Positions 36,001 to 46,258 of a DNA stretch of 64,000 nucleotides are shown piece by piece. Below the pieces are notes generated by a model. It was not told the DNA's origin and did not search any database. It saw only the letters and a list, made by a program, of their open reading frames with translations. A program made the translations under genes and the position numbers. Position 1 is the stretch's first letter. Every line of letters starts with the position of its first letter. Source of the DNA: Norana najaformis (taxonomy: Eukaryota; Annelida; Clitellata; Crassiclitellata; Hormogastridae); the NCBI GenBank assembly GCA_964023275.1, contig OZ029916.1, positions 27,379,587 through 27,443,586 of the forward strand, given 5' to 3'.

Positions 36001-36828
36001 TTAAGAATTAAGCTCTTCTGTAATCACCCCATTGTTGGCAAGAATTTATAATTCATTTTTGTTCCTTTTATTTGCTACTACGTATCAAGGCTTGAAAATT
36101 ATTGTCCTCTTATGCCAAGGCTGTGCTGGAAACGGATGCCTTGTCACTGCAGTAAAAGTGCTCTGAATGAAATGAATGGACAGGAATGATACAGCACTGA
36201 ATGATGGTGCTAAGTAACAATTTTGTTTTTGACAGTTAATTTTTCTATGGACAGTGCTTTTTGTTCCTTAAAACAGGCTTTGATATGCACTGGAACCTGC
36301 ATCATTATGAGAAATTCTGTTCTTCACAATTGCGGACGTGGATCCAAATTTAATTGAGCTTTAGGGAAGGACCTCGTCATGATGCAACCTCATTATATTG
36401 CACAGTGCTTGTTATGGCTCCCATAGGAAGCATTAGAAAGAAGACTCTGGCGTCGATGTAAACATCGCATCTATTTTGGGTGGGAGATGTTGGTCATATT
36501 ATGTTAGAAACTGAGTTGATTTAATTCTGAGCCATAATCAAAATCAACAATGATTCATCAATTGTCCACTTTCTAGTTGCGGGTTTTTTTAAATAAAAAA
36601 ATATCATTAAGAGAGATAAGCATCTTTTCTTTGTGTGCTGATGCACTGATGCTAGACATTTTGAAATGAACCAGATGGTGGATTTGTGATCCCCTCCCCC
36701 CATATATCAGTTTGGTATATGTCTGCCTTTGTCTGTTTGCTTCTGCTGACTTGCAAGAGCTCTGTCACTATTTGTCATACTTGTCCTGGCTGTTTGGTTT
36801 CCTGTGTTATTTCTTCTCATTTCTTGTA

Positions 36829-37172
36829 TATTTATATAACACCGAATCTATCTCGTATCTAATGCCTATGCATCATTTGATGGTGTTAAGCAATGCTGAA
36901 GAGGGTCTGCTCAAGGTAAGGCAGGTGAAGTATAATCATTTATTTATTACTTGCTTCTCTCTGCATTAATCCTCTGAGAGACATGGACAAAACCAAGCGA
37001 TCTTTTGGCTGAGACACAAACATGAAAACAATAATCCAGCAACTGGATAGAATTTTCTAATGGGTTACACGGCTTGATGAGTTGTCAGTTTCACTTGCAG
37101 TGGGATTCGAATCCTGGACGTACTGGCGAATGGCTAATGCATTACTACTCTGACATAGAGCTATATCTCACC
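36829..37172 (-). mobile_element. tRNA-derived SINE, long form, near complete
   Basis: On the minus strand: head AGAGTAGTAATGCATTAGCC, box B CCAGGATTCGAATCCCAC, a body with GTGTAACCCATTAGAAAA and CAGTTGCTGGATT, a block CTTACCTTGAGCAGACCC followed by AGCATTGCTTAACACCATC, and the tail CGGTGTTATATAAATATA. About 340 bp. It shares its centre with 28412-28560 and its 5' body with 27500-27740. Confidence 0.7.
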
Positions 37173-37254
37173 CAAATTCAAATTGTCTACATCCCTTCAC
37201 ACTATGGATGGCTGACACTGGGCATTCATAAGGCTGCATTTTCTGTCCTCTACT

Positions 37255-37560
37255 AGATCTGTGCTGTTCCCAGATCTGATGAATGACCGATGGTAAAGGC
37301 AATTTTGTAAATATAATAATGAAATTGGAGAGTGTTGTGCTCCAAGTGGTTTACTTGCTGAAGTCACACTCAACATTTTTCCCCTGGAACCAGAGCTTCT
37401 GTCTGCTCAGATTAATTCTTCTGCCTGTTTTATTGGTAGAATGTCTTCTGAGTTCTTAGGAGAACTCTTCTGATTTTGGTATAGGCTCAAAATCATAGCC
37501 TATCTAAAGTAACTGATCAGTATGCTGAACAAAGCATTGCGGACTGTCTCTAAAATAAGT
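37255..37560. other. No recognised feature
   Basis: Intronic DNA of the TOX-like gene with only short frames. Confidence 0.4.
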
Positions 37561-37579
37561 TAGTAAAGCATTATTTGAT

Positions 37580-37690
37580 TTATGTTCAATCTATGTAGCA
37601 CAACTAGAAAAAAACTCAAACAAACATCGTTCCAACATGGAACATGTCATCTAAAGGTGGTACATAAATGCTCAGATACATACATTCATA
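37580..37690. mobile_element. Short element with tail motif at both ends
   Basis: It starts CAATCTATGTAGCACAAC and ends AAAGGTGGTACATAAATGCT followed by CAGATACATACATTCATAC. The two ends are inverted forms of the shared tail. It may be a truncated copy or two remnants. Confidence 0.35.
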
Positions 37691-37761
37691 CTTGCTTCCA
37701 TACACACGCTTACCATAAATTCATATATACATAAATTCATACTGGTACATGAATAGTTACA

Positions 37762-37805
37762 GACAGGCAGGCAGGCAGGCAACCAGACAGACAGACAGAC
37801 ATATA
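37762..37805. repeat. (GGCA)n / (GACA)n microsatellite
   Basis: CAGGCAGGCAGGCAGGC followed by GACAGACAGACAGAC. Confidence 0.9.
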
Positions 37806-38449
37806 TTTCAAGAATCTTGTACTTATTAAATTTATTTGGTGCCTATTAAGATGCTATCAAAGAGCTATATAAAAATATGCATAATTGTGGTGAAAGTGTA
37901 TGATTCCTGAAATTCCTAAGTATTACTTTTGGCTGTCTGGCATTGGAACCAAAGCCACTTGGACTGAAAAAGCCACAAAGCCACTGAGACTACTCTGCGT
38001 TAAGCTTCATCTCCATGCACCCCATCCCACTTTGTGGCCTATCCTTGAACGAGGTCGTTTGCGGTTTTTAAGACCGTTTTCCAGTCTGCCTTGTGATGTC
38101 ATCACCTGCCGAAAGATCTGGCTCTTGGTTTGTGGAGTGGCTCTGAAGGGTTTCTTGAAGTGGTGGTGGTGTTTGGCTGCTGCTGTCGGCTTATACTACC
38201 AGGCAGCTTTTAATCAAGCTGGTCATGACAAGTGGAAAAATTACTCTGGAATTGTTGTACATTAAGTGATCTGTCTGTTTTGGCAAGCTGCTGCAAATCT
38301 TCCGCCAGAGATTACAGTTTCTACATTTTCTCTAGAAATTGATTAGCGGTTGTGTTGCAGTTTAAAGATGCTGGTTGCCAGCAACTACATTTTCTTGGTC
38401 TTGACATACGATGGAACATTGAGTTTGTTTAAACATATGTCAGCTGCCA
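37806..38449 (+). other. Intronic stretch with one unassigned 121-codon frame
   Basis: A plus-strand frame at 37900-38265 has mixed composition but no recognised domain and no convincing splice acceptor in phase with the TOX exons. A tail-like AGAGCTATATAAAAATA lies at 37860. I take the frame as chance. Confidence 0.3.
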
Positions 38450-38479
38450 CAGTAATGGCTTTTAAGGAAAATACAAGTT

Positions 38480-38600
38480 GCTTATTGAAGGTGACCTTAT
38501 AATAAGACCACAGATGGTTATGTCAAGATGAAAGATGGTTGTATTGTATTGGAAAGATAGCTTTATTAAGAAGGTGACATTGTCGTCAAGCAAAGTGACA
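38480..38600. repeat. AAGATGGTTRTGT minisatellite, left flank
   Basis: About five 19-22-bp units of GATGGTTATGTCAAGATGAAA type. The same repeat resumes at 39420, on the other side of the LINE relic. Confidence 0.6.
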
Positions 38601-39420
38601 GGGTCATTGATGTATGTTTGAAGATCTCCTCGGGATAAAGAGCGAAGCGACTGACGACCCAGGTGGGCACTGACCGGCACGAGCAACTCTCGTATATATT
38701 CAGGAGCATATCCAGCCAACGAGGCATGACCGAAGAGCAGGATCTTGAATTTGATTCTTTCTTCAATTGGTAGCCAGTGCAGCATATCTTTCATATAATC
38801 TGATATATGAGAGAATTTGGGTAGATTAGCCGCTAGAAGGGCAGCACAGTTCAGGACGTACTGGAGCTGACGAAGATGGAATTTTGGCAAACCTGTGACG
38901 ATAGAGTTGCTGTAGTCCAGGCATGTCAGGACAAAGGAGTGAAGTAAAGCTGTTGCAGCGCTGAACGATAGATTACGCCGTATTGAATTTGACACATCTG
39001 ATAGTGGCACGGCCTGCACAACGAATTCACGGACAGTTCACCGTCTACGAGTACTCTCAGATCACAGACCAGCTGTTGGGGTGAACAGCCCAGAAACGAT
39101 GAGAGAAGCTCCTGAAGTTTGATTTTATCCCGAGTTTGATGAGTGCCAAACCACAAAAATTATGTTTTGGATGGGTTTGGCCGAAGCTAGTTAGTTGACA
39201 TACACATCTGTACGTCCGTCACAGTGGCCAGCACCAACATAAGGCAGGCGAAAGAATCAGAGGAACGACAGCTGGAATAAAGCTGGACATCGTCAGCATA
39301 TTGGTGGGCACGGGAGCCACGTGTGGTAATGATACGCTCAGATCTGTTGTATAGAGAATGTAATCGAGCGGCCTGAGGACCGAACCCTGAGGGACCCCGA
39401 TGTAAGAGGAAGCTTTGTCA
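38600..39420 (-). mobile_element. LINE (CR1/L2-type) reverse transcriptase relic
   Basis: Read on the minus strand from 39405: GVPQGSVLRPLDYILYTTDL, the RT motif with QGSVL and YxxDL; after a frame change, HQYADDVQLYSSC (about 39300-39260), the YADD catalytic motif; LLHSFVLTCLDYSNSIVTGL (about 38930), the SRLDYCNSLL-type motif; MLHWLPIEERIKFKILLFGH (about 38790); SLAGYAPEYIRELL (about 38715); and RQSLRSLSRGDL. The order and wording are those of CR1/L2-like ORF2. Frame changes show it is dead. The first RT motif is intact in wording apart from R for P after QGSVL. Confidence 0.85.
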
Positions 39421-39680
39421 TGAAATCATTATGGCTGTGTCGTAGAATGAAGATGGTTATGTAATAAAGCAAAAGCAACAGTGTCATGAAGTCAGTATGG
39501 CTCAAAGATTGAAAATGATGTGGTCATGAAGTGAAACAAAATGGTTCTGTTTCATGCAGAGTTAAGAAACTTCTGTTGCAAAGTTATTATAATTCTGATA
39601 TGAAGATGGCTGTGTCATAAAATAAAGATGGCTTTTGTCATAGATTAAAGATGGCTTCTTTACCAGCCATTAAGAAGACT
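39420..39680. repeat. AAGATGGCTGTGTCATAAA minisatellite, right flank
   Basis: About ten 20-25-bp degenerate units of GAAGATGGCTGTGTCATAAA type. The best run is 39595-39660. Confidence 0.65.
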
Positions 39681-40520
39681 CTAGCCTTGAAAGATGTTAT
39701 TGGCCTGAAATAAGAACATAACCCTGTTATCCAGGACCACTCACCCATTGCCTCTTCAGCTCCTTACCTTTTCACAACCTGCCTTTCACTATTACCCTTA
39801 CCACGGCTTCACCCTCGTGCATTGACTAGGAACGTTCACCACTGAGTTTCCAACATATAAGATGCTTGGCTTGTTATACTCATGAACATCACAAACTGAC
39901 GAACATATTCGTTTCTTGGAAGGCTGTTGTAGAATCGGGACAGGCGTCGAATGGCGTTTTCATCCACGGAGTTGTAAACTTTGTTAAAGGCTGCATGACA
40001 ATATTGTGATTTATGACAACATTCTGACTGTTGTTTTTGAAGTTTTTACGGTCCTTGCCTTTGTTCCTTACATGCTTTATGTTGCTTGAGATTGGCTGTA
40101 ACTGATATTTGGTGGACTGACTGCATGGATGCTTTATCATAGGTAGATGTGCTCCAAATATGTGCTGTGGTCTATAGTGTTTATGTGGCCAAGGAAGAAG
40201 ACTATATGCATACACAAGACTATTTAAATATGCTTGTAAAATATGCTTGATAAAAATATACATATCAAACTATGATTTTCTGAATGAAATAGTGTGTGGG
40301 GACTAATATCTGCTCCTTGTCGTAAAAGCAGCTAGGTGGAGGACCTTGTAAGGGCAGCTAACTACAAAAGCATGGTTTATTGCCCCAAGTGTAAGTTAAA
40401 GAGACTTTTGGACGTATGCTTGTGAATGATTGTAGAATGTGATGAAGTTGATTTGGGGCAAAAACCAACCCAGAATCGCTAGTAGGCTGGCTGTGTGGTT
40501 TGACTGGCACGCACACACAC
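39681..40520. other. No recognised feature
   Basis: Intronic DNA of the TOX-like gene with short frames; the 124-codon minus-strand frame at 39889-40263 has no recognised domain. Confidence 0.35.
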
Positions 40521-41362
40521 GGGTCATTCCATGTCAAGTCAACCAATGGTCCCCACCACATCATCTCAGAATTCGATGATATTAAATCAGTTTGTGCAGC
40601 AACATGTGCTAGGATGCCAAGCAAAATATTAGCTCTTAATGTTGCATGATGTTTAAGATATGACCAGTTTTATACGAGGGGGTGTAGCAACAGCTCGTGA
40701 ACGCTTAATTCAGGGACATTTTTGATTGCAAATAACTCAGGAATTATGTTAGATAATGCTGTCAAATTTTTCTTCAGATTATCAGCTCTTTGAGTAGATT
40801 CTAACCATGTAAAAACTTTGCAGTGTGGTGTATTACTCATTAGCCAAACCCAGATTGAAAATGGTGATCTGTTCATTTTGGCACCATGAATATTGATATT
40901 TGAACAAGTACTGGTTGGCTGGTGTTAAATATAAAGTCCCAGAAGTTTGTGGCTTTGTTGTGGGCTATTTGATGAATAATGTGATGCATTCTGAGATATT
41001 TTAACTAATAACTGAATGTGCTAGACTCCCTTAAAAACTGCACAAAGTAAACTTTTCTTCTGGTGGAAATATGGTCATGTGGGATAAGTAGCACAGTAAT
41101 GCATTGCACACTATTAGGGCTTGAAGAGTACTTTCATATGATACTTATATCATTTTGCCTTCTCGAAGCTTCTATCACAAAAACGCTACCCACCCCCGTT
41201 ATAAAACTGGTCATATCTTGAACACCATGCAACATTAAGAGCTAATATTTTGCTTGGCTTCCTAACACATGTTGATGTACAAACTGACCTAATATCATAA
41301 AAATCTGAGATGGTGCGGTGGGGACGTTTCTGAATTGTGGTTTATTTGACATGGAATGACCC
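40521..41362. mobile_element. 842-bp DNA element with ~160-bp terminal inverted repeats
   Basis: The left end GGGTCATTCCATGTCAA is repeated inverted at 41346-41362. The inverted match extends inward about 160 bp, including the long exact block GCCAAGCAAAATATTAGCTC, then TTAATGTTGCATG and AGATATGACCAGTTTTATA. The centre (40700-41160) has no open frame, so it is non-autonomous. Flanks are CACACA on the left and ATACAT on the right, so no certain target duplication can be read. Superfamily unassigned. Confidence 0.8.
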
Positions 41363-41395
<33 letters not shown>

Positions 41396-41400
41396 ATTAT
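41363..41400. repeat. (CATA)n(TA)n microsatellite
   Basis: ATACATACATACATATATAT directly abuts the right end of the inverted-repeat element. Confidence 0.9.
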
Positions 41401-41617
41401 ATATATTTATATTTATATAATATGCAACGTTGTTATGTTTTGCTGTGCATTTCGACTGGCAACAAACTCTGGAAATGTTGTTCTATGTTCTATCATAAGA
41501 TGGAATTGTGTCTGCCTAGGGGTTAGCCCAGAATGTGGATAAAACAGGAAATATATGACATTTGACAGGACAAAGCCAGCCAGTCAGAGTGACTTGGGAG
41601 GATGACTGCTTAACCAG

Positions 41618-41770
41618 TTGATGTTGTTGATGATGATGATGATGATGGTATTGCTATCCTAACTACTGTTGTTCTTGATGTTGGTAATGTTGTCGATGTT
41701 GTTGCTATTATTACCATTGTTATTGTGGCAGTTGTTTTTATTGCTGATTGTTGCTGTTGTTATTGATCCG
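41618..41770. repeat. GTT/GAT triplet low-complexity tract
   Basis: TTGATGATGATGATGATG and degenerate TTGTTGC/TGTTGTTGA units. It lies 75 bases before the HMG-box exon acceptor. Confidence 0.7.
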
Positions 41771-41844
41771 TGGATCAATAAATAGTTTCCTGTTACAATG
41801 ACATTTGTTGTTTATTTATTGTTCCTGATGTTATGCTCTTGTAG

Positions 41845-41936
41845 ACTGTCTTCAGTTCTTCCATTTCTAAGCCTCCTGTCAAGAAAGCAAAATCGCCAAA
41901 GAAGCGAAAACGAAAGGATCCAAACGAACCACAAAA
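41845..41936 (+). CDS. TOX-like: TOX-like gene, nuclear-signal and HMG-box start exon
   Basis: The acceptor ATGCTCTTGTAG and donor AAAA before GTAAGAAG define 92 bases, in phase 0 and out phase 2. It encodes TVFSSSISKPPVKKAKSPKK and RKRKDPNEPQ, plus two bases of a Lys codon. The basic run followed by DPNEPQK is the TOX signature (KKKKKKDPNEPQKPVSAY in vertebrates): a nuclear localisation signal and the first turn of the HMG box. The in-phase matches the out-phase of 35829. Confidence 0.95.
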
Positions 41937-43659
41937 GTAAGAAGTTGTTTTTCCAGTTGCAGTTTAAATTAGGCACAGTTTTTCTGAAATTTTCAGTTGA
42001 GTTACTCTGTCAAAATGGTAATAGGTTACTGTTATTATGGATGTGATTAAAATTATGCAGTTGTCGTAGCTGTTTTTTTTTTCATTTATTTACCAACACA
42101 AAGACCTAGAATGGCAGACGTAGTTTCAGTTCACATCATAGTCAAAACTGTTAAACAGTTTAACTTATTACTTATGGCAAGCATGACACCTTATGAAGTT
42201 TATTCACTTTTATTGAAAATAAAATAATTTTACCTTGGATTCAGATAAATTTACTGACTTTGTGCATGCAATAAGTGTTTACAATAAATAAATAAACTTA
42301 AGTTACAGTGGTGTGTTTTGATTAATTCGATGCTTTACGCACAGGCAGCTTGTGTGAGAAAATACGACAGGCCCTCCTTATAGCGTGCATCAGTAGAACA
42401 TGAATTCTGTTACAGAACAAACAGGATGCAGATCCAAAATTTAAATCTGCTTCAGAATGCAACCTTGTTATAGCGTGACACTTAATATAACTCCCACGGG
42501 TCAAGTGTTGAGGAGAATCCAGCCTATCATTAGTACAGTTGTTATGTAACAATTTCCTACACTATTGTGCTGTGGTGTGAATGAGAAGGATTCTCTGGGG
42601 CTTGCCCGTTCACTTGCTTGCCCTGGACCCTGGAACTCACACACAGACCATGTTGTTTGTTTAATTGAGTCTTTGGTGGCCTTCAGTACTTGACAAAAAT
42701 ACTTTCCTTTTCTAGATGACATTTCCCTTGTATACACTGACTGTGTTCTTCCTGTCTTTGGGGATTCCACTTTGGCTTACCATTGTGGATTCACTTATTG
42801 TCTGTATTGACTGGTGCTTTGTTAATTATACATGAATTATAACTGTGCTACAGAAGACATTAGACAAGATTAGATTTCTGTTCTAGTTTCATGCAACATG
42901 ATCAGTTCTCCTGAAATCCAATCATTAAAAGCAGGCTATTTTTACAGATCAGTTTCCACTTTTCTTCTCAACCTTAGTTTAATTAGACGAATTTCCACTT
43001 CTTGTGGCATGAGTATTGATTTTTATGACAAAGAAGGATGTTGAATTTGCATTTGTGCAACAGTCAGTTGAAATTGGTTGCAATACCAGATTGGATACAA
43101 ACATTTCTTGTGGCTTACAGAATTTATCCTGTTACCTGGGTGAATTTGCTAGGGGAACTGAGGAAACTTGCCTGCACTCATTATAGCTCTATCCCCACTG
43201 GATGCATTTTCTTTATTTATTTTGCATGTGCCCTTAAGTCTTCCCCACTACTTAAACCGCAAATCACACCCTGCTGCCTGCAGAGTATGAGGAGTTTTAT
43301 TTTAAATTCCATATTGGCCTTTGGCTGTCACAAAACTTACAAATTATTAGAGAAATATTTGTGTGACTTGGAAGTGTTTATTATGCTGACTGTCACTTCA
43401 CTTGGTCACCAGAACCTCCTTATAACGTGCATCAATATAAAGTGAATTCTGAAATAATACATATGCAGGTGGGACATGGATCCCTTGTTAGATTCACTTG
43501 GGAATATGACCACACTATGATGCAACCTGAATAAATGCGATACTTTATACTGGCTTCCAAAGGTAGCATTATAGGGATTTTCCATGGGAATTTAAAGATG
43601 GCATTATAAGGATTTTCCATGGGAATTTCCTTGTGATGTGCTTTGCTTTTCTTGCTTAG
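41937..43659 (+). other. TOX intron, no element recognised
   Basis: Between the two HMG-box exons. Short open frames on both strands (such as 43038-43445) have no domain resemblance. A near-exact short tandem duplication, GGGATTTTCCATGGGAATTT / AGGATTTTCCATGGGAATTT, lies at about 43575 and 43610. Confidence 0.6.
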
Positions 43660-43795
43660 GCCAGTGTCGGCGTACTCGCTGTTTTTCCGAAACGCCCAGG
43701 CGGCCATTAAGAGCCAGAACCCTAGTGCAACATTTGGTGACATATCAAAGATCGTTGCTTCCATGTGGGACAATCTGGATAATGAAATAAAACGG
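43660..43795 (+). CDS. TOX-like: TOX-like gene, HMG-box core exon
   Basis: The acceptor TTTTCTTGCTTAG gives one base that completes the split Lys codon, then 45 codons: [45 protein letters not shown], before GTTAGT. This is helix 1 and helix 2 of a single HMG box. Vertebrate TOX has [20 protein letters not shown] and [17 protein letters not shown], so identity is very high. The Trp in MWD and the aromatic pair in LFF are core-packing residues of the fold. HMG boxes of this class bend DNA through minor-groove contacts. Confidence 0.97.
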
Positions 43796-43933
43796 GTTAG
43801 TAACTGTTAACACTAACTGATAACCTACTGTGCTGATTGCTTATTCAGGTACTCATTTAGTGATTATAATATTTATGCTATCGAATTAATCTGTTAAGAC
43901 TTAGATGTAAGTACTGTTTAATTAATCGTTCAG

Positions 43934-44523
43934 CAAAGTTCGACCGTACGTTAGGGCAGAAGATAGCGTACGCGTACGGTACGTAATTTACTAAAAATAA
44001 TAGCGTACGCCGTACGGTACGTTCGTATTCCGTACGTATGAGCAGCCTTTAATATTAGTTGCTTCTCTTGACGTCACATTTTTTTTCTCGTCATTTTCTC
44101 GTCGTTTTTTTTTCTAGTCTTTATTACGTCACTTTAGAGTTTTTATTTGTAGTTCCGTTTCAGCGAAGAGGTAAATTATTATTTTGGTTTTATTTTGTAT
44201 AATTTGATTATTTTATCAACAGAAATAAAATTCAAAACTCACTGCTGGAATTTAATCAATTTATGACCGTAGTTTATTGTTAGAAAATTGGAATAAAAAT
44301 ACACAATTGTTCACGGAATTGTTTTAAAACGTTTTCCATTCTTTAATTTTTAATTTTTGTTATTCTTTGTTAATTCTATAATAAAAAAAATATTTCGACT
44401 AACACGTAATGCAGAAAAATTAGCGTACGCTATTTATTAATTTAGCCAAAAAATAGCGTACGTGTACGGTACGCATTTCAGCAGAAAAAATAGCGTACGT
44501 TCCGTACGTGTGGTCGAACTCTG
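43934..44523. mobile_element. hAT-like non-autonomous element with CGTACG subterminal repeats
   Basis: The termini are CAAAGTTCGACCGTACG on the left and, inverted, CAGAGTTCGACCACACGTAC on the right. An identical 8-bp duplication, TCGTTCAG, lies at 43926-43933 and 44524-44531. An 8-bp target duplication with CARAG-type ends is the hAT superfamily pattern. Both subterminal regions carry repeated ATAGCGTACGCGTACGGTAC units in inverted orientation, a likely array of transposase-binding sites. The element is 590 bp, AT-rich inside and without a coding frame. It sits in the intron between two HMG-box exons. Confidence 0.9.
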
Positions 44524-44682
44524 TCGTTCAGTGATGTGTTTTCACTCTTTAATAATGATTTCGTAATGGTTTTTCTTTCCCTCTGACAGAGTCTGATGAA
44601 CATAGGGTAGTCTATGCTTTTGCTTAACTGTAAAGTACTGGAAAAGCAAAGGTAATCCATACATTCTAGGCAAACGTCAGTG

Positions 44683-44765
44683 TGTGTGTGTGTGCATGTG
44701 TCTGCACATGTGTGTGTATGTGCGCATGTGTGCGTGCATGTGTGAGTGTAGGTGTGTGTATGTCT
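44683..44765. repeat. (TG)n degenerate microsatellite
   Basis: GTGTGTGTGTGTGCATGTGT and similar. The minus-strand His/Thr frame is compositional. Confidence 0.85.
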
Positions 44766-44865
44766 CCAAGTACTCAAGAATTTAACAAACTGGCTAGAAT
44801 TAAAAAAACTGGCTAACTTTAATTTGTTCATGTATAGTGCAGTTAGCTAATTGATGTGTTGACAG

Positions 44866-44946
44866 TTTTACAAGAGACAGATGGAGGCTGCTAAGAAGGA
44901 GTACTTGAAGCAGCTGGCTGTCTACAGAGCTAATCTCACAACACAG
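44866..44946 (+). CDS. TOX-like: TOX-like gene, HMG-box helix 3 exon
   Basis: The acceptor TGTGTTGACAG and donor ACACAG before GTAGGG define 27 codons: FYKRQMEAAKKEYLKQLAVY, RANLTTQ. Vertebrate TOX has VYKKKTEAAKKEYLKQLAAY, RASLVSK. This is the C-terminal helix of the HMG box. Phase 0 at both ends. Confidence 0.96.
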
Positions 44947-44974
44947 GTAGGGCTGTGGTCTGCTTTGATCCCTT

Positions 44975-45240
44975 CAATCCGGTCTGGTCCAGTCTGATTT
45001 ATTTCTGATCCTATGTGAAACAATCTGATCTAGTTCAGTCTGATCCAATCTGATCTGTTTATGATCCAGTGTTAATCCAGTGCTAATCTGATCTGATTCA
45101 GTCCAGTCTGATCCAGTGTTAAACAGGCTGATAGGATTCAATCTGATGAATTGATTATGTGTTCTTGTTCAGTCTGACTCGATCTGATCCTTTGTGAAAC
45201 ATGGTGATCTGATTTGATCTTTAATATGATCATTGGTTAA
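44975..45240. repeat. Degenerate CAGTCTGATC repeat
   Basis: About fifteen variants of YAGTCTGATCYAGT and AATCTGATCTGATT, without fixed spacing, starting 28 bases after the HMG-box exon. Confidence 0.65.
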
Positions 45241-45490
45241 CGGTTGTTAACTATTCAAATGTGAGTGACAAAGCTTTAAATAATTTTCTTGCTCTTGCTC
45301 TCATCTTTCTCTTTCTGGCTGGAATTAATCCCTCCTAGGTTGAAGCAACAGCCGTTACAAGATCCCTTTTCCTGCAATCATCACTGCATTTTTACAAATC
45401 AAATGGCAGCTCACATATTACATTACATTACACTGAGTTCAAATGGAAACTGATAACAACAACCAAACAACCTGACAACCTTTCTTACAG

Positions 45491-45978
45491 ACTTGACAGC
45501 AGGCTATGGCACATTTTCTGATGATAATTTGAATCCTGACGATACCTTGTATGGTTCTGCACAGGAAATTGAAGGACGATCACCAAACAACAAGGATGAA
45601 ACAGATCAGTCTCCGCAACAAACGGCATCTGCGAAAGCGTCATCGTCATCTTCCTCATCATTATTGTCATCATCATTACTTGTCAGCCAGACCGAGGAGC
45701 CACCAGTTGCACAAGGGAAGGTGGCATCAGACACAGTGCCACAAGATCGCTTGTCACAGCTTCCGAGACCGTCTTCAGTTGAAGCAACAGCCGTTCACAA
45801 GATGCCCAGTCAACAGCAGCAACAGCAGCAGCCGCATGGGATGAGCCAGATGCCCCAGTCTCCTGCCATCTATTTCCAGGATCTGGTGTCTGGTGGTCCA
45901 CCTCAGATCCAGAACAATGTCTACGGGGCACAACCTAACATACCACCCATGAGAAACGTTTTTCAGTCATATGGCGAG
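45491..45978 (+). CDS. TOX-like: TOX-like gene, Ser/Gln-rich C-terminal exon
   Basis: The frame runs LTAGYGTFSDDNLNPDD... to ...MRNVFQSYGE and ends before GTGTGT in phase 0. A poly-Ser run (SSSSSSSLLSSSLL) and a Gln run (SQQQQQQQPHG) are visible, with no domain. The start is unsettled. The strong acceptor CCTTTCTTACAG gives 45491, but joined straight to the exon ending at 44946 it would read ACT TGA, a stop. The acceptor TATGGTTCTGCACAG gives 45565 (EIEGRSPNNKDETDQ) in the right phase and is my preferred start, leaving 138 codons. The other option is an unseen exon of matching phase in 44947-45490. Confidence 0.75.
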
Positions 45979-46009
45979 GTGTGTGTGTGTGTATATATGT
46001 TCAAAGTAT

Positions 46010-46140
46010 CTATCTACGTTGCACCTTTTAAGAGCCTCTAAGAAGTGCTGCTTACATGGTTATCAACCTGATCTAAATCTCTAGGTGTTTAAGGGAAACA
46101 GAGAGTGGGTGGGTTCCAGTGCCAGAAAACACCAGTTGCT
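46010..46140 (-). mobile_element. LINE 3' UTR fragment
   Basis: TTGCACCTTTTAAGAGCCTC, GTTATCAACCTGATCTAAAT and GGTGTTTAAGGGAAACAG and GGGTTCCAGTGCCAG lie in the order of 4205-4365, so this is another minus-strand copy of that LINE tail. Confidence 0.45.
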
Positions 46141-46195
46141 GGTTTTATCATTGGTAATTTAAGGTAGTGTAGAGTTTTCTGGAGCTCTGTGAGTC

Positions 46196-46258
46196 TCTGT
46201 CTGTCTGTCTGTCTCTGTCTGTCTGTCTGTCTCTGTCTGTCTGTCACTCTCGCTCGCT
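46196..46258. repeat. (TCTG)n microsatellite
   Basis: Three blocks of TCTG units with TCTC interruptions. Confidence 0.9.

Noticed and set aside
37060-37172. A functional tRNA gene on the minus strand
   Set aside because: Box A and B are present but there is no acceptor-stem pairing, and the sequence continues into a SINE body shared with other copies.
44069-44076. TGACGTCA as a CRE regulating the TOX-like gene
   Set aside because: It lies inside the hAT-like element and is most simply part of that element's sequence.
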